The position numbers were made by a program, and so were the translations under genes. The notes below the pieces were generated by a model. That model saw only the letters and a list, made by a program, of their open reading frames with translations. It did no database searches and had not been told where the DNA came from. From Hydrogenophaga taeniospiralis CCUG 15921 (lineage in GTDB: Bacteria > Pseudomonadota > Gammaproteobacteria > Burkholderiales > Burkholderiaceae_C): a stretch of 64,000 bases of DNA. Where the stretch lies: NCBI RefSeq assembly GCF_001592305.1, contig NZ_BCWR01000006.1, positions 62,001-126,000 of the forward strand, read 5' to 3'. Positions 52,863-62,047 of this stretch are shown here, piece by piece (position 1 is the stretch's first letter; the number at the start of each line of letters is the position of its first letter).

Positions 52863-54083
52863 TCAGTTCGCCCGCGGTTGCGCCAGGAAGAAGCGCAGCA
52901 TTTCGGCCGAGGCGTTGGGGCCGGCGCTGTCGGTGTAACTGCCGGCCGCGTCGCCGCCAGACCAGGCGTGGCCCGCGCCGTGCAGCGTCCAGACTTCCAC
53001 GCGCGGCTGGCCGCTGGCGTCGCTGTGCACGGTGCGGGTGTAGCCGCGACCATCGGGCGCCACGCCTTGCTCGGTGTGGCTGCGCAGGCCGGCCTGGCTC
53101 GCCGCTGTGTGGGCGGCGTGGGCACCCAGGGCCTGCTGCTCGATGTGTTCGGCGTTGCTGAGCTTCACGGTGCGGTCGTGGTCGCCGTGAAAGACGATGG
53201 TGGGCACGGCCTGCGTGGTCTGGCGGCGCGGGTCGTCTGCGGTGCCGGGAAAGTGGGGCCTGCCCATCACGCTGTGGCCTTTCATGGCGGACAGGGCCGA
53301 CGAGATGTCGTGCGCGGCGGCGTAGGGCAGGCCCGAGTGGGCGCCCACGGCGGCGAACAGCTCGGGGTAGGTTTCCCCCAGGATCACGGCCATGGCCGCA
53401 CCGGCCGAGAGACCCGCGACGAAAACGCGCCGAGCGTCCACCGGCTGCTCGGCCACCACGGCCTGCACCATGTCGGCGATCAGCTCGGCCTCGCCACCTT
53501 CGCGCGCCTGGCTTTCGGCGCGAAACCAGTTCCAGCAGCGCGAGGCGTTGGCGGCCACGGCCTGCTCGGGGTAGAGCACGAGAAAGCCGTGCTGGTCGGC
53601 CAGGCGGTTCATCTGCGTGCCGGCGGCAAAGTCGTCGGCCGACTGGGTGCAGCCGTGCAGCATGACCACCAGCGGCATGGCTTTGGCCTTGGCCTTAGCG
53701 ACCTGCGGGGGCAGGTAGAGCTTGTAGGCGCGGGTGCCCACGGCGGCGCTGAAGTTGCCGGCGAGGAACTGGCCTTCGGCGGTTTCAGCGGCTTCGACCG
53801 TGTGGTCCGGCTCATTGGGAGGGGCCGGCTCGGCGGCGGGCCGCTTGGCGGCCGGGGCCGTGGTTTCGGGCGGCGTGGCCACCTCGCGCGCCACCACGTC
53901 GATGGTGTCGGCGTCAGCGGGCGGGCGCCTGGCGGGCGCTGCGCCGGACGGCTGTGCCCCGCCACCCAGGCCCGCCGACGACAGGGCCTTGCGGATCGTC
54001 TCGGTCACGCCGCGCATGGGGCCGCTGCCGGTGTTCAGCCCGGCGGCCTTGAGCGCGCGCTCGATGGTGTCTTGGATGTTCAT
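52863..54083 (-). CDS. PHB-depolymerase-family esterase
   Basis: 406 residues of the LpqC/esterase-PHB family. An N-terminal helical and Pro/Ala-rich lead (about 1-110) precedes an alpha/beta-hydrolase domain with MLHGCTQSADDFA (oxyanion hole), the nucleophile Ser in VAGLSAGAAMAV and the catalytic His in HGAGHAWSGGD. No signal peptide is seen. It may cut polyhydroxyalkanoate or ester substrates inside the cell. The ATG at 54083 is the start with the family N-terminus (MNIQDTIERALKAAG). Confidence 0.9.
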   Translation of the reverse strand: MNIQDTIERALKAAGLNTGSGPMRGVTETIRKALSSAGLGGGAQPSGAAPARRPPADADTIDVVAREVATPPETTAPAAKRPAAEPAPPNEPDHTVEAAETAEGQFLAGNFSAAVGTRAYKLYLPPQVAKAKAKAMPLVVMLHGCTQSADDFAAGTQMNRLADQHGFLVLYPEQAVAANASRCWNWFRAESQAREGGEAELIADMVQAVVAEQPVDARRVFVAGLSAGAAMAVILGETYPELFAAVGAHSGLPYAAAHDISSALSAMKGHSVMGRPHFPGTADDPRRQTTQAVPTIVFHGDHDRTVKLSNAEHIEQQALGAHAAHTAASQAGLRSHTEQGVAPDGRGYTRTVHSDASGQPRVEVWTLHGAGHAWSGGDAAGSYTDSAGPNASAEMLRFFLAQPRAN

Positions 54084-54219
54084 GGCAATGGCACTCGGGA
54101 TGGGGGTGAGGTGGGCGGGCGGTGAGGTGCGTTGTTTCAAATCGGGAGGGTTCTTTCAGCAAGCGTGGGCATGGGCGGGCGCCTGCGGGTGGGTGGATGT
54201 GGTTGAAGAAAAGGCGGCG

Positions 54220-54642
54220 TCAGAGCATGCGGCCGGCCAGCGCCTGCCGCACGGCGGCACTGGCGTGGAAAGCGCCCAGCACCGACACGGAAGCGATGGC
54301 CGCCAGGGCCAGTTCGGGCGACACGTCGTCGGCGATGCGCGCCAACCCGACCACCTGGATGTTCAGCTGCTGCCCGGCGGCCACGGCGCGTTCCAGATCG
54401 GTGCGGCTCAGGTGCTGCAGACCCAGCATGAGCATGCGGCGTGCCACCGTCTGGCGCAGCGTGTCCGCGTGCGAGGCGAGCAAGTTGCGCACGGCGGTAC
54501 GGATCAGGTCGGAGCGGTTGGAATAAAAGCCCTCCTGCACCAGCAAGTCCACCTGCCCGAGGTCCACCACACCGAGGTTGATGGTCATCTTCTCGGTCTC
54601 GCCGACCCGGGCTCTGGGGTCGGTCAGTTTGTTCTCGGCCAT
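54220..54642 (-). CDS. CopG/ribbon-helix-helix DNA-binding protein
   Basis: 140 residues. A ribbon-helix-helix domain (MTINLGVVDLGQVDLLVQEG, then NRSDLIRTAVRNLL) is followed by an Ala-rich C-terminus with unknown role. It may regulate itself or a neighbour. The ATG at 54642 is chosen; upstream codons run into a non-coding AT-rich stretch with a CATATGGA-type palindrome (54659-54675). Confidence 0.82.
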   Translation of the reverse strand: MAENKLTDPRARVGETEKMTINLGVVDLGQVDLLVQEGFYSNRSDLIRTAVRNLLASHADTLRQTVARRMLMLGLQHLSRTDLERAVAAGQQLNIQVVGLARIADDVSPELALAAIASVSVLGAFHASAAVRQALAGRML

Positions 54643-54811
54643 CTTGGCACCATCCTTATGGATTCCATATGGATGGTATTGAAGCACGTTTGGGGATAAG
54701 GCGGGGATCTTTCGGATCGGCGGTCTGGGGTTCGCGGGACTGTTCAGCACGAAACCTCCGACCTATCATCCGCCTGCTTTAGCACCCTTCTTTCACCATC
54801 AAGGAGCAGAC

Positions 54812-55141
54812 ATGGCAGGCAGCTACGAATTGGGTTCCAACGACAAAGGGCAGTTCTCATTTGTCCTGAAAGCGGGCAACGGGGAGGTGATCCTGCGCAG
54901 CGAGCAGTACGCCACCAAGGCCTCGGCGGAGGGTGGCATCCAGTCGGTGCAGGCCAACTGTGGCGACGACGCGCGCTACGAGCGCAAGGACGCGTCCGAC
55001 GGGCGCTGCTACTTCAACCTCAAGGCCGCCAACCACCAGGTGATCGGCACGAGCCAGATGTACAAGGCGGCGGCGGGCCGCGATGCGGGCATCGAGTCGG
55101 TGAAGACCAATGGCAAGACGACGACGGTGAAGGTGGTCTGA
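54812..55141 (+). CDS. YegP-family DUF1508 protein
   Basis: 109 residues made of two DUF1508 repeats (GQFSFVLKAGNGEVILRSEQ, and GRCYFNLKAANHQVIGTSQ). Small soluble proteins of unknown function, common in Proteobacteria. AAGGAG lies about 7 bp before the ATG. A strong terminator follows 25 bp after the stop. Confidence 0.92.
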   Translation: MAGSYELGSNDKGQFSFVLKAGNGEVILRSEQYATKASAEGGIQSVQANCGDDARYERKDASDGRCYFNLKAANHQVIGTSQMYKAAAGRDAGIESVKTNGKTTTVKVV

Positions 55142-55166
55142 GCGGCTGAGGGCTTCAGCGCTTCTG

Positions 55167-55197
55167 CAAAAAAGCGACCCTCGGGTCGCTTTTTTTC
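55167..55197. terminator. Bidirectional rho-independent terminator
   Basis: AGCGACCC/GGGTCGCT stem with a TC loop, flanked by six A on one side and seven T on the other. It lies between the convergent DUF1508 and SDR genes and serves both. Confidence 0.88.
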
Positions 55198-55203
55198 GGC
55201 CGC

Positions 55204-55803
55204 TCACATCACGCGGTAGACCCTGCCGGTCTGCGCGCCTTCCACGCTGCGCTGGTAGGCCAGGCCCACGCGTTGCGACGACACGGTTTCGAAGCCGGGA
55301 AAGAACGGGCCGTAGGTGGGCAGCGATTCGGTCAGCAGCGTCGGGCTGACGGCGTTGATGCGGATGCCGCGCGGCAGCTCGATCGCCGCGGCGGCCACAA
55401 AACCTTCGATCGCCGCGTTCACCGCCGTGGCGTTGGCGCCGTTGCGGATCGGCTCGATCGCCAGCACGCCGCTGGTCAACGTGATGGAGCCGCCATCGTT
55501 CAGGTAGCGGTGGCCGGCCAGGGCCAGTTGCACCTGGCCGAGCAGCTTGTCCTGCAGGCCGAGTTTGAACTGCTCGGCGGTCATCTCGGTCAGCGGGCCG
55601 AAGTGCAGGTTGCCGGCGGTGCTGATGATGGCGTCGACGGGGCCCACCGCTTCCAGCAAGGCCACCAGGCTGTCCGGTTGTGACAGATCGGCGCGGTGCT
55701 GGCCGCTGCTGCGCCCGGCGCTGACGATTTCGTGGCGCGAACCCAGGGCCTGCACCGCGGCTTGTCCGATGGTGCCGCCGGCACCGATGAGAAGAATCTT
55801 CAT
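55204..55803 (-). CDS. Short-chain dehydrogenase/reductase
   Basis: 199 residues. The Rossmann start is ILLIGAGGTIGQAAVQAL. Catalytic Ser appears in ITLTSGVLA; the usual YxxxK is replaced by NATAVNAAIEGF, as in short atypical SDRs (some are annotated as YwnB-like). Reaction unknown. Divergent from the LysR gene with a dyad between. Confidence 0.9.
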   Translation of the reverse strand: MKILLIGAGGTIGQAAVQALGSRHEIVSAGRSSGQHRADLSQPDSLVALLEAVGPVDAIISTAGNLHFGPLTEMTAEQFKLGLQDKLLGQVQLALAGHRYLNDGGSITLTSGVLAIEPIRNGANATAVNAAIEGFVAAAAIELPRGIRINAVSPTLLTESLPTYGPFFPGFETVSSQRVGLAYQRSVEGAQTGRVYRVM

Positions 55804-55843
55804 GGCTGTTTCCTGTTCAGTGGAAGTTGAGAAGCCGCCATTG

Positions 55844-55876
55844 TTTGCCTAACACTTTATGGCATAAAGTAGCAAA
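55844..55876. promoter_or_regulatory. Candidate LysR operator, nested dyad
   Basis: CTTTAT-GGC-ATAAAG is nested within TTTGC/GCAAA. It lies in the gap between the divergent SDR and LysR genes, where an autoregulated LysR would bind. Confidence 0.6.
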
Positions 55877-55913
55877 CTCTTCTCACACTACAAACCATTG
55901 GTTAGGAATACGC

Positions 55914-56807
55914 ATGGACAAGCTGCGCAGCATGGAGGTGATGGTGGCCGTGGTCGACGCGGGCAGTTTCGCGGCTGCAGCGAGCCGGCTGGAGATCTCG
56001 GCGGTGATGGTGGGCAAGCACATCCAGCAGCTGGAAGCCCACCTGGGCGCCCGCTTGCTCCAGCGCAGCACGCGCCGCCACAGCCTCACCGAAGTGGGCG
56101 CGGCGTTCTACGAAGACTGCAAGCGCGTGCTGGAGCAGGTGCGCTGGGCCGAGTCGGCGGTGGAGCGCAGCCGCGCAGCGCCCCAGGGGCTGTTGCGTGT
56201 GAGCGCGCCGGTCACGCTGGGCAGCCACACCATCGCGCCGCTGGTGGCGCAGTTTCTGTTGCGCTATCCAAAGGTGCGTGTGGACCTGCAGCTGACCGAC
56301 GGCGTGGCCGATCTGGCCGGCGAGGGGATTGACGCTGCCGTGCGCATCGGCCGCGTCGCCGACGAAAGCCTGGTCGCCCGGCCGCTGCGGCCCTACCGCA
56401 TGATGATCGCCGCCGCGCCGGCTTACTTGCAGCGCCATGGCAGCCCGCAGAGCGCCGCCGATCTGGCGCGGCATGTCTGCCTGAGCCATTCGGTCTGGCA
56501 GCGCCGCACCGAGTGGACGCTGCACGAAGGCTCACAGTCGTACCAGTGGCCCGAGCAGGCCCGCCTGACCTGCAACCACGGCGACGGCCTGCGCCGCGCC
56601 GCCCTGGCCGGGCTCGGCCTGGTGATGCAACCCGAGGTGCTGCTGGCCGACGACCTGGCCAGCGGCCAGCTGGTGGCAGTGCTGCAGCACTGCTCGCCGC
56701 CGGCCCGGCCGGTGCACCTGGTGTACGCGTCCGACCGCCGCCAGTTGCCCAAGCTGAGCCGTTTCGTGACCCACGTGCTGCGCGCGATCGGGCTGCCGCC
56801 GCGTTGA
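55914..56807 (+). CDS. LysR-family regulator
   Basis: 297 residues. The helix-turn-helix (MEVMVAVVDAGSFAAAASRL, then VGKHIQQLEAHLGARLLQ) is of the CrgA/DsdC type, and the co-inducer domain follows (LLRVSAPVTLGSHTIAPLV). It probably controls the divergent SDR gene. The ATG is preceded by GGAA (GGTTAGGAATACGC). Confidence 0.92.
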   Translation: MDKLRSMEVMVAVVDAGSFAAAASRLEISAVMVGKHIQQLEAHLGARLLQRSTRRHSLTEVGAAFYEDCKRVLEQVRWAESAVERSRAAPQGLLRVSAPVTLGSHTIAPLVAQFLLRYPKVRVDLQLTDGVADLAGEGIDAAVRIGRVADESLVARPLRPYRMMIAAAPAYLQRHGSPQSAADLARHVCLSHSVWQRRTEWTLHEGSQSYQWPEQARLTCNHGDGLRRAALAGLGLVMQPEVLLADDLASGQLVAVLQHCSPPARPVHLVYASDRRQLPKLSRFVTHVLRAIGLPPR

Positions 56808-56832
56808 CGCCCCGGTGCGCGTGCCCTGCGAT

Positions 56833-57699
56833 TCAGGGCCCGAGGGCAGCGAGCTCGCCACACAGCCGCGCCTGCACCGCCACCATGCCGCGGTAGGCCA
56901 CCACGGCCTCGCTCATTGAGGCCAGCGCTTCGGCCAGCTGCGTGGCGCGCCCGGGCTCGACGCCCAAGGCCTCGGTGAGCGGGCACACCATCACGCGGAT
57001 GAAGAACACGCCGCGCCGCAGCGCGGGCAGCGGCAGCGTGGTCTGGCGCTCGACGCGGAAGAACACCTGGTCGATCAGGCGGCCCGACGCGCCCGATGCG
57101 TCGGCCTGCGCCACCGCGTCTTCCCAGCGCGTGCGGCGGGTCTCGGGGTGCTGGGCCAGATCGCCGTTGGGGGTGAGCAGCCAGACGTGGCGCAGCATGC
57201 TGGCCTGGCGAAAGGCCATGTCGATGATGGCCTGGCCGCCGGCCTGCAGCAGCGCGTTGTCGGCGACCGGCGCGTGGATGGCGGCGAAGTCCAGATGGAT
57301 CTTTTCGGCGGGCGCCCAGTTGGAGGGGAAGCACACCGAGAGGAAGCGCGTTCGCATGCCTTCGCGGTCGTCGTGCAGGATCACGAAGTCTTCCTGCAGG
57401 CCCTGCGCCAATGCGTCGGCCTCGGGTGCGATCGCGACGCCGGTCTGCCGCTCGTAGGCCTCAGCGATGGCCTGCAACACGGCCGGGTCGGCCTCGCCGA
57501 TCTGGCTACGTGCGCGGTGCTGCTGCAGCGACACTCGTTTGTGTTCGGCGTAGGCGGCGGCCTGCGGATCACGCACGAACAGCGGTGGCGCTGCCTCGGG
57601 CGCGCCGTGCACCGTGGTCAGGCGCGCGAGACCCGGGCGCATGCGAAACGGGCTGCTCACGGCCCAGGGGACTTGGGTGGCGGGGGTCTGGACGTTCAT
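56833..57699 (-). CDS. DUF3445 protein, heme-dependent oxidative N-demethylase-like
   Basis: 288 residues. Matches the DUF3445 / HDOD alpha-subunit family (FPSNWAPAEKIHLDFAAIHA, RVERQTTLPLP and a RVMVCPLTEAL end), whose studied members demethylate amines with heme and oxygen. The other subunits of a full enzyme are not next to it. The ATG at 57699 is chosen; the longer frame upstream shows no family likeness. Confidence 0.82.
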   Translation of the reverse strand: MNVQTPATQVPWAVSSPFRMRPGLARLTTVHGAPEAAPPLFVRDPQAAAYAEHKRVSLQQHRARSQIGEADPAVLQAIAEAYERQTGVAIAPEADALAQGLQEDFVILHDDREGMRTRFLSVCFPSNWAPAEKIHLDFAAIHAPVADNALLQAGGQAIIDMAFRQASMLRHVWLLTPNGDLAQHPETRRTRWEDAVAQADASGASGRLIDQVFFRVERQTTLPLPALRRGVFFIRVMVCPLTEALGVEPGRATQLAEALASMSEAVVAYRGMVAVQARLCGELAALGP

Positions 57700-57854
57700 G
57701 AAGTCATTGTGCAAGGCCCCCTGTTCCGCCTTCAGGCCAGACACGACGACTTCCGCAGAACCACGGCCTGCGCGGTGCTGCACCAGTTGGTAACAATTAT
57801 TGCTTATATCCACATACGATTTAAGGTTATCCAAAGCCGCGGGACCTAGCTTCA

Positions 57855-57875
57855 TTTCACGCAATACGCGTGAAA
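57855..57875. promoter_or_regulatory. Perfect inverted repeat in the cytochrome gene leader
   Basis: TTTCACGC and GCGTGAAA with a 5-base spacer, 20 bp before the cytochrome ATG. It could be an operator or a small mRNA hairpin. A possible -35/-10 pair (TTGGTA, TTATAT) lies about 50 bp upstream. Confidence 0.45.
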
Positions 57876-57894
57876 CCAAAGAGAAGGAGAAATC

Positions 57895-58395
57895 ATGAAA
57901 GTGACGCAATGGCCCCGAAGTCGGGTGTTGCACACCGGCTTGATCGCCCTGACCGCTGCTTGCGCCCTGGTGGCCTGCGGTGGTGCGACCGACTCGGACA
58001 GCAACGCGGGGCTGACCCGCTCTAAAACCGCCCGCACCGATCCCGCTTCCCCCGGCCTTGAAACCCAGGCCAACACCAACAGCGGGACCGCTCTGACCAC
58101 CACCGAAACCTCCACCGATGTGGCCGACTTGGCATCGCCGCAGGGATTGAGCAAAGACTCGTCGGGCGGCCGCATCGTGCAGCCGAAGAACACCGAAGGG
58201 CGCCTTCTTGCTTCCAATTGTTTCCAGTGCCACGGCACGATGGGCAGCGGCGGTTTCGAAAACATCCGCGGTGGGGAGGCTGAAGAGGTGCTGGAGTACA
58301 TGACCAAGACAGCGAGCCGCGACATCATGGCCGCGCACGCGCAAGGCTACACCACGGCGCAGCTCCAGAAAATCATCACCTACCTCCAACAGTGA
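57895..58395 (+). CDS. Periplasmic lipoprotein c-type cytochrome
   Basis: 166 residues. A signal sequence ends with a lipobox-like VACG. A Ser/Thr-rich linker follows, then one CFQCH heme site at about residue 103. The C-terminal helix (HAQGYTTAQLQKIITYLQQ) is typical of class I cytochromes c. Only one heme is present. The next gene encodes a flavocytochrome-c-type flavoprotein, so it is likely its electron-accepting subunit. AAGGAG lies 6 bp upstream. Confidence 0.9.
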   Translation: MKVTQWPRSRVLHTGLIALTAACALVACGGATDSDSNAGLTRSKTARTDPASPGLETQANTNSGTALTTTETSTDVADLASPQGLSKDSSGGRIVQPKNTEGRLLASNCFQCHGTMGSGGFENIRGGEAEEVLEYMTKTASRDIMAAHAQGYTTAQLQKIITYLQQ

Positions 58396-58406
58396 ACGGA
58401 ATCACC

Positions 58407-59840
58407 ATGAAAAACAATCCAATCGAAACTGGGCTGTCTCGTCGCCAATGGGTGGGGCTTGCGGCGGGTGGGCTGGCCACAGGGCTGCTGCCGTTTGCGG
58501 GCTGGGCCGACAGTGGTGTCACCTCCCTGCGGTCCGTCAAGGGCCGGAAACCCGTCACGGTCGCCAGCGAGCTGGCGACGACCGGCATCTCGGGTCAGCG
58601 GGTGGTGGTGGTCGGTGGCGGCATGGCCGGCATGACCGTGGCCAAGTACCTCCGCCTGTGGGGCGGCAGCGGCCTGCAGGTCACGCTGGTGGAGCCCGAC
58701 GCGCTCTACACCTCCAGCATCATGAGCAACCTGGTGCTCAACGGCAGCCGCAACATTTCAACGCTGCAGTTCACGCGCGACGCGCTGACCACCCGCTACG
58801 GCGTGGTCCGCAAGGCGGGCAGCGTGGTGGCGATCGACCGCAACACACGAACCGTCACGCTGTCGGACCAGTCGACGCTGATGTATGACCGCCTGGTGCT
58901 CGCGCCCGGGGTCAGCTTCGACGACGCCTACGGCCTGACGCAGGCCGACTACGAGGCGCGCACCCCTCACGCCTGGCGGGCCGGTGCCCAGACCACGCTG
59001 TTGCGGCAACAGGTTGTCGCCATGCGCGACAAGGACGTTTTCGTGATGACGATCCCGAAGGCGCCCTACCGCTGCCCACCCGGCCCTTACGAGCGCGCCT
59101 GCGTGGTGGCAGATCACCTGAAGACCACCCAGCGCGCGGGATGCCAGGTGATCGTGCTCGACGAAAACCCGTCGATCCAGGCCGAGCGGCACACCTTCGA
59201 AACGGCCTTTGGCCAAACCCACGCGGGCGTGATCCGCTACGTTCCCGGTGTCACCGGGATCACCATCGACCCCATGACCAAGGTGGTGTCCTACGTGGAC
59301 GCCCTGGGGGTGAGTCAGGTAATTCAGGCCAGGGTGGTCAACCCCATCGTGCCGCACCGAGCCACCGGCAGCGAGGCGGGCGGGTGGCTGGCGCAGGCGG
59401 GCCTGAACAACGGCACCGCAGGTCGCTGGGCCAATGTCAATGTCCTGAGCTATGAGTCGACGGCGGCGGGCGCGGTCGGCATCCACGTGATCGGCGATGC
59501 GTCCAGCTGCGGCATGCCCAAGGCTGGACACGTGGCGAACCAGGAGGCCAAGATCTGCGCCGATGCCATCGTGCGACTGATGACCGGCGGCCAGCCAGAC
59601 CCACAGCCAGTGGCGAACTCGGCCTGTTATTCGCCGATCACCGCGAAAACCGCCTCGTGGTTGACCGCCGTGTACCAGTACGACAGCGCCGACGGCAAGA
59701 TGAAGATTGCTTCCAATGGCGGCCAGTTGCTGATCAATGGCGTACCGGCCGTGCCCACCGAGGCCGCAACGGTCAGCCAGGACAACTTCAAGGACATGGG
59801 CACCTGGTTCACCACCTTGATGCGGGACACGGCGGCCTGA
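58407..59840 (+). CDS. Flavocytochrome c sulfide-dehydrogenase-type flavoprotein (FccB-like)
   Basis: 477 residues. A Tat-type signal (SRRQWVGLAAGG) is followed by a FAD/NAD(P)-binding fold (RVVVVGGGMAGMTVAKYL). The C-terminal FCSD flavin-binding domain includes AGHVANQEAKICADAIV and NSACYSPI. Sulfide oxidation in the periplasm is the known role of the family. The active-site cysteines are CPPGPYERAC in the middle and C in SACYS. An alternative GTG (58392) overlaps the cytochrome stop; the ATG at 58407 keeps the typical short n-region. Confidence 0.9.
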   Translation: MKNNPIETGLSRRQWVGLAAGGLATGLLPFAGWADSGVTSLRSVKGRKPVTVASELATTGISGQRVVVVGGGMAGMTVAKYLRLWGGSGLQVTLVEPDALYTSSIMSNLVLNGSRNISTLQFTRDALTTRYGVVRKAGSVVAIDRNTRTVTLSDQSTLMYDRLVLAPGVSFDDAYGLTQADYEARTPHAWRAGAQTTLLRQQVVAMRDKDVFVMTIPKAPYRCPPGPYERACVVADHLKTTQRAGCQVIVLDENPSIQAERHTFETAFGQTHAGVIRYVPGVTGITIDPMTKVVSYVDALGVSQVIQARVVNPIVPHRATGSEAGGWLAQAGLNNGTAGRWANVNVLSYESTAAGAVGIHVIGDASSCGMPKAGHVANQEAKICADAIVRLMTGGQPDPQPVANSACYSPITAKTASWLTAVYQYDSADGKMKIASNGGQLLINGVPAVPTEAATVSQDNFKDMGTWFTTLMRDTAA

Positions 59841-59910
59841 ACGGCCGGTTCCGACAGTCCCCCGGCCACGCTGCCCCGTCTCTGGCGGAGCAGCTTTTTT
59901 ATTGCCTGGA

Positions 59911-60792
59911 TCACACCGCCGCGAGCAGCTTCTGCACCAACGGGTGCTGCACCTTGCGCGCGGTGCCGATGGCGAAGAAGTGTTCCTGCACGCCTTCGCA
60001 GGGCGCGAACCATGTCAGGCCGTGGCCCTGCGAGAGCTGCTCGCGCATGCGTTCGGGCGCGGGGAACACGCCCATGCCCGAGGCGCCGAAGGTGGCCAGC
60101 AGGGCGCTGTCTTCGAACTCGCCCACCAGGTGGGGCACCACGCCCTGCTGCTCGAACCAGTGGTCGATGCGCAGGCGCACCGAGGCGTGCGAGCTGGGCA
60201 GCAGCACCGGCACCTCGGCCAAGCTGTGCGGGAAGTTGTGGCGGGCCTGGGCCAGCCAGGCCTTGGGCGCGTACCAGCCCAGGGGCGAAGAGCCCATGGC
60301 GTGGCTGTAGAGCTTGAGGTTGGGGTTGGCGGGCGCGGGCCGGTCGGACAGCACCACGTCGAGCCGGTGCAGGGCGAGGTCGGCCAGCAGGTCGTCGAAG
60401 TCGTCTTCGTGGCACACCAGGCGCAGGCGCGGCTCTTCGAGCGCCGGGGCGAGCAGTTCGCGCACGGCCAGCTTGGCCAGGCCGTCGGAGATGCCGACCA
60501 CGAGGCGCACGCTGCTCTGGCTGGTGGCGTCGCGCACGGCGGCGGGCAACTGTTCGCCGAGCTGGAAGATCTGCTCGGCCACCTGCAGCGCGGCGTGGCC
60601 GGCCTCGGTGAGGGCCAGGCCGCGCCCGGCCGGCTTGAACAGCGCGTGGCCCAGCGACTGCTCCAGCAGCTTGACCTGTGCGCTGATGGTCTGCACCGCC
60701 ATGCCCAACCGGTCGGCGGCGTGGGACATGCCGCCCTCCTTGGCCGTGACCCAGAAGTAATACAGGTGCTTGTAGTTCAGGTCCTGACTCAT
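59911..60792 (-). CDS. NhaR-like LysR-family regulator
   Basis: 293 residues. The start (LNYKHLYYFWVTAKEGGMSH) and AVQTISAQVKLLEQSLGHAL are close to NhaR-type activators of the Na+/H+ antiporter. No nhaA gene is seen in the window, so the target is not clear. It is divergent from the Bax-inhibitor-1 gene and convergent to the FCSD-like gene. Confidence 0.9.
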   Translation of the reverse strand: MSQDLNYKHLYYFWVTAKEGGMSHAADRLGMAVQTISAQVKLLEQSLGHALFKPAGRGLALTEAGHAALQVAEQIFQLGEQLPAAVRDATSQSSVRLVVGISDGLAKLAVRELLAPALEEPRLRLVCHEDDFDDLLADLALHRLDVVLSDRPAPANPNLKLYSHAMGSSPLGWYAPKAWLAQARHNFPHSLAEVPVLLPSSHASVRLRIDHWFEQQGVVPHLVGEFEDSALLATFGASGMGVFPAPERMREQLSQGHGLTWFAPCEGVQEHFFAIGTARKVQHPLVQKLLAAV

Positions 60793-60892
60793 GGTTCGTT
60801 GTTGACTGAATGATTGTTCGTTATTGTCTGCTTTTTAGGAAGCGAGTGCAGCCCTATCTTCGAGGCTCCCTGTTCACCTCTGGAGAACCCTC

Positions 60893-61573
60893 ATGGAACG
60901 CACGACACGCCACCCTTCCCTGCCCGCCCGCCCCTCGCTCGCCCTGGACCGCCCGCAGGTGGCCCGGGTGCTGCGCAACACCTACGCCCTGCTCTCGCTC
61001 ACGCTGCTGTTCAGCGCGGGCGTGGCCGCGCTGGCGGTGGCCGGCAACTGGCCTGCGCCCGGGCTGGTGATCACGCTGGCGGGCTACTTCGGCCTGCTGT
61101 TCGCGGTGCACAAGCTGCAGAACAGCGGCTGGGCGCTGCCCGCCGTGTTCGCGCTCACCGGCTTTATGGGCTACACGCTCGGCCCGCTGCTGACGCACAC
61201 GCTGGCCCTGCCCGGCGGCGCCGGCACCATCGTGGCCGCGCTCGGCGCCACCGGTGCCACCTTCGTGGCGCTGTCGGCCTATGTGCTGACGACACGGCGT
61301 GACTTCAGCTTCATGGGCGGCTTCCTGTTCGCCGGCCTGGTGATTGCGCTGGTACTGGCCGTGGGCGCGTACTTCTTCCAGATGCCGGCGCTGGCGATGG
61401 CGGTGTCGGGCCTGGTGGCGCTGCTGTCGGTGGGTCTGATCCTGTTCGAGACCAGCCGCATCGTCAGCGGCGGTGAGACCAACTACGTGCTGGCCACCGT
61501 GGGCCTGTTCGTCTCGGCCTTCAACCTGTTCACCAGCCTGCTGAGCCTCATGGGCATCGGCGGGAACGATTGA
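60893..61573 (+). CDS. Bax inhibitor-1/YccA family membrane protein
   Basis: 226 residues with seven membrane segments. N-terminal soluble lead, then LRNTYALLSLTLLFSAG, and the C-terminal YccA features SRIVSGGETNYVLATVGLF. YccA modulates the FtsH protease in Escherichia coli. TGGAGAACC lies just before the ATG. Confidence 0.93.
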   Translation: MERTTRHPSLPARPSLALDRPQVARVLRNTYALLSLTLLFSAGVAALAVAGNWPAPGLVITLAGYFGLLFAVHKLQNSGWALPAVFALTGFMGYTLGPLLTHTLALPGGAGTIVAALGATGATFVALSAYVLTTRRDFSFMGGFLFAGLVIALVLAVGAYFFQMPALAMAVSGLVALLSVGLILFETSRIVSGGETNYVLATVGLFVSAFNLFTSLLSLMGIGGND

Positions 61574-61632
61574 GCCCGGCAGGACTCCCTTTCAACAGGC
61601 ACACGCACATATATATAGATAGAGCGCGCCCC

Positions 61633-62022
61633 ATGCAGACCTACCGCACGAACAGCCCGCAGGCCGCGGCCCGCCTGGTGGCGATGGCCCTGGTGGCCGA
61701 TGGCCAGTACGCCATGAGCGAGCTGCAGGCGCTGGCCCGGCTCGACGCACCGCGCCAACTGGGGCTCAGCGCCGAGGCGTTCCAGGCCGTGATTCAGCGC
61801 TTCTGCCAGGACCTGTTGCAGGCCAGCGGCGGCGTCTGGACCGGCGTGGTGGACGACGCAACGCGGGCGCAGCTCATGGCGGAGGTCACCGATCCGGCCC
61901 TGCAGGACCAGATCGTGCAGCAGTGCGAGGCGCTGATGCTGGCCGACGGCCATCTGGCCGGTGGTGAGATCGCGCTGATCGACGCGTTCAGCGCCCGTTG
62001 GCGCCGGCCGGTGCGGCTGTGA
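61633..62022 (+). CDS. Unknown protein, TerB-like
   Basis: 129 residues, mostly helical. VAMALVADGQYAMSELQALA and QQCEALMLADGHLAGGEIALIDAF are the paired DGxxxxxE helices of TerB-type folds. Function unknown; it follows the Bax-inhibitor-1 gene by 59 bp in the same direction. Confidence 0.75.
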   Translation: MQTYRTNSPQAAARLVAMALVADGQYAMSELQALARLDAPRQLGLSAEAFQAVIQRFCQDLLQASGGVWTGVVDDATRAQLMAEVTDPALQDQIVQQCEALMLADGHLAGGEIALIDAFSARWRRPVRL

Positions 62023-62047
62023 TCGCGGTCTGGAACTTGAGCGGTTT

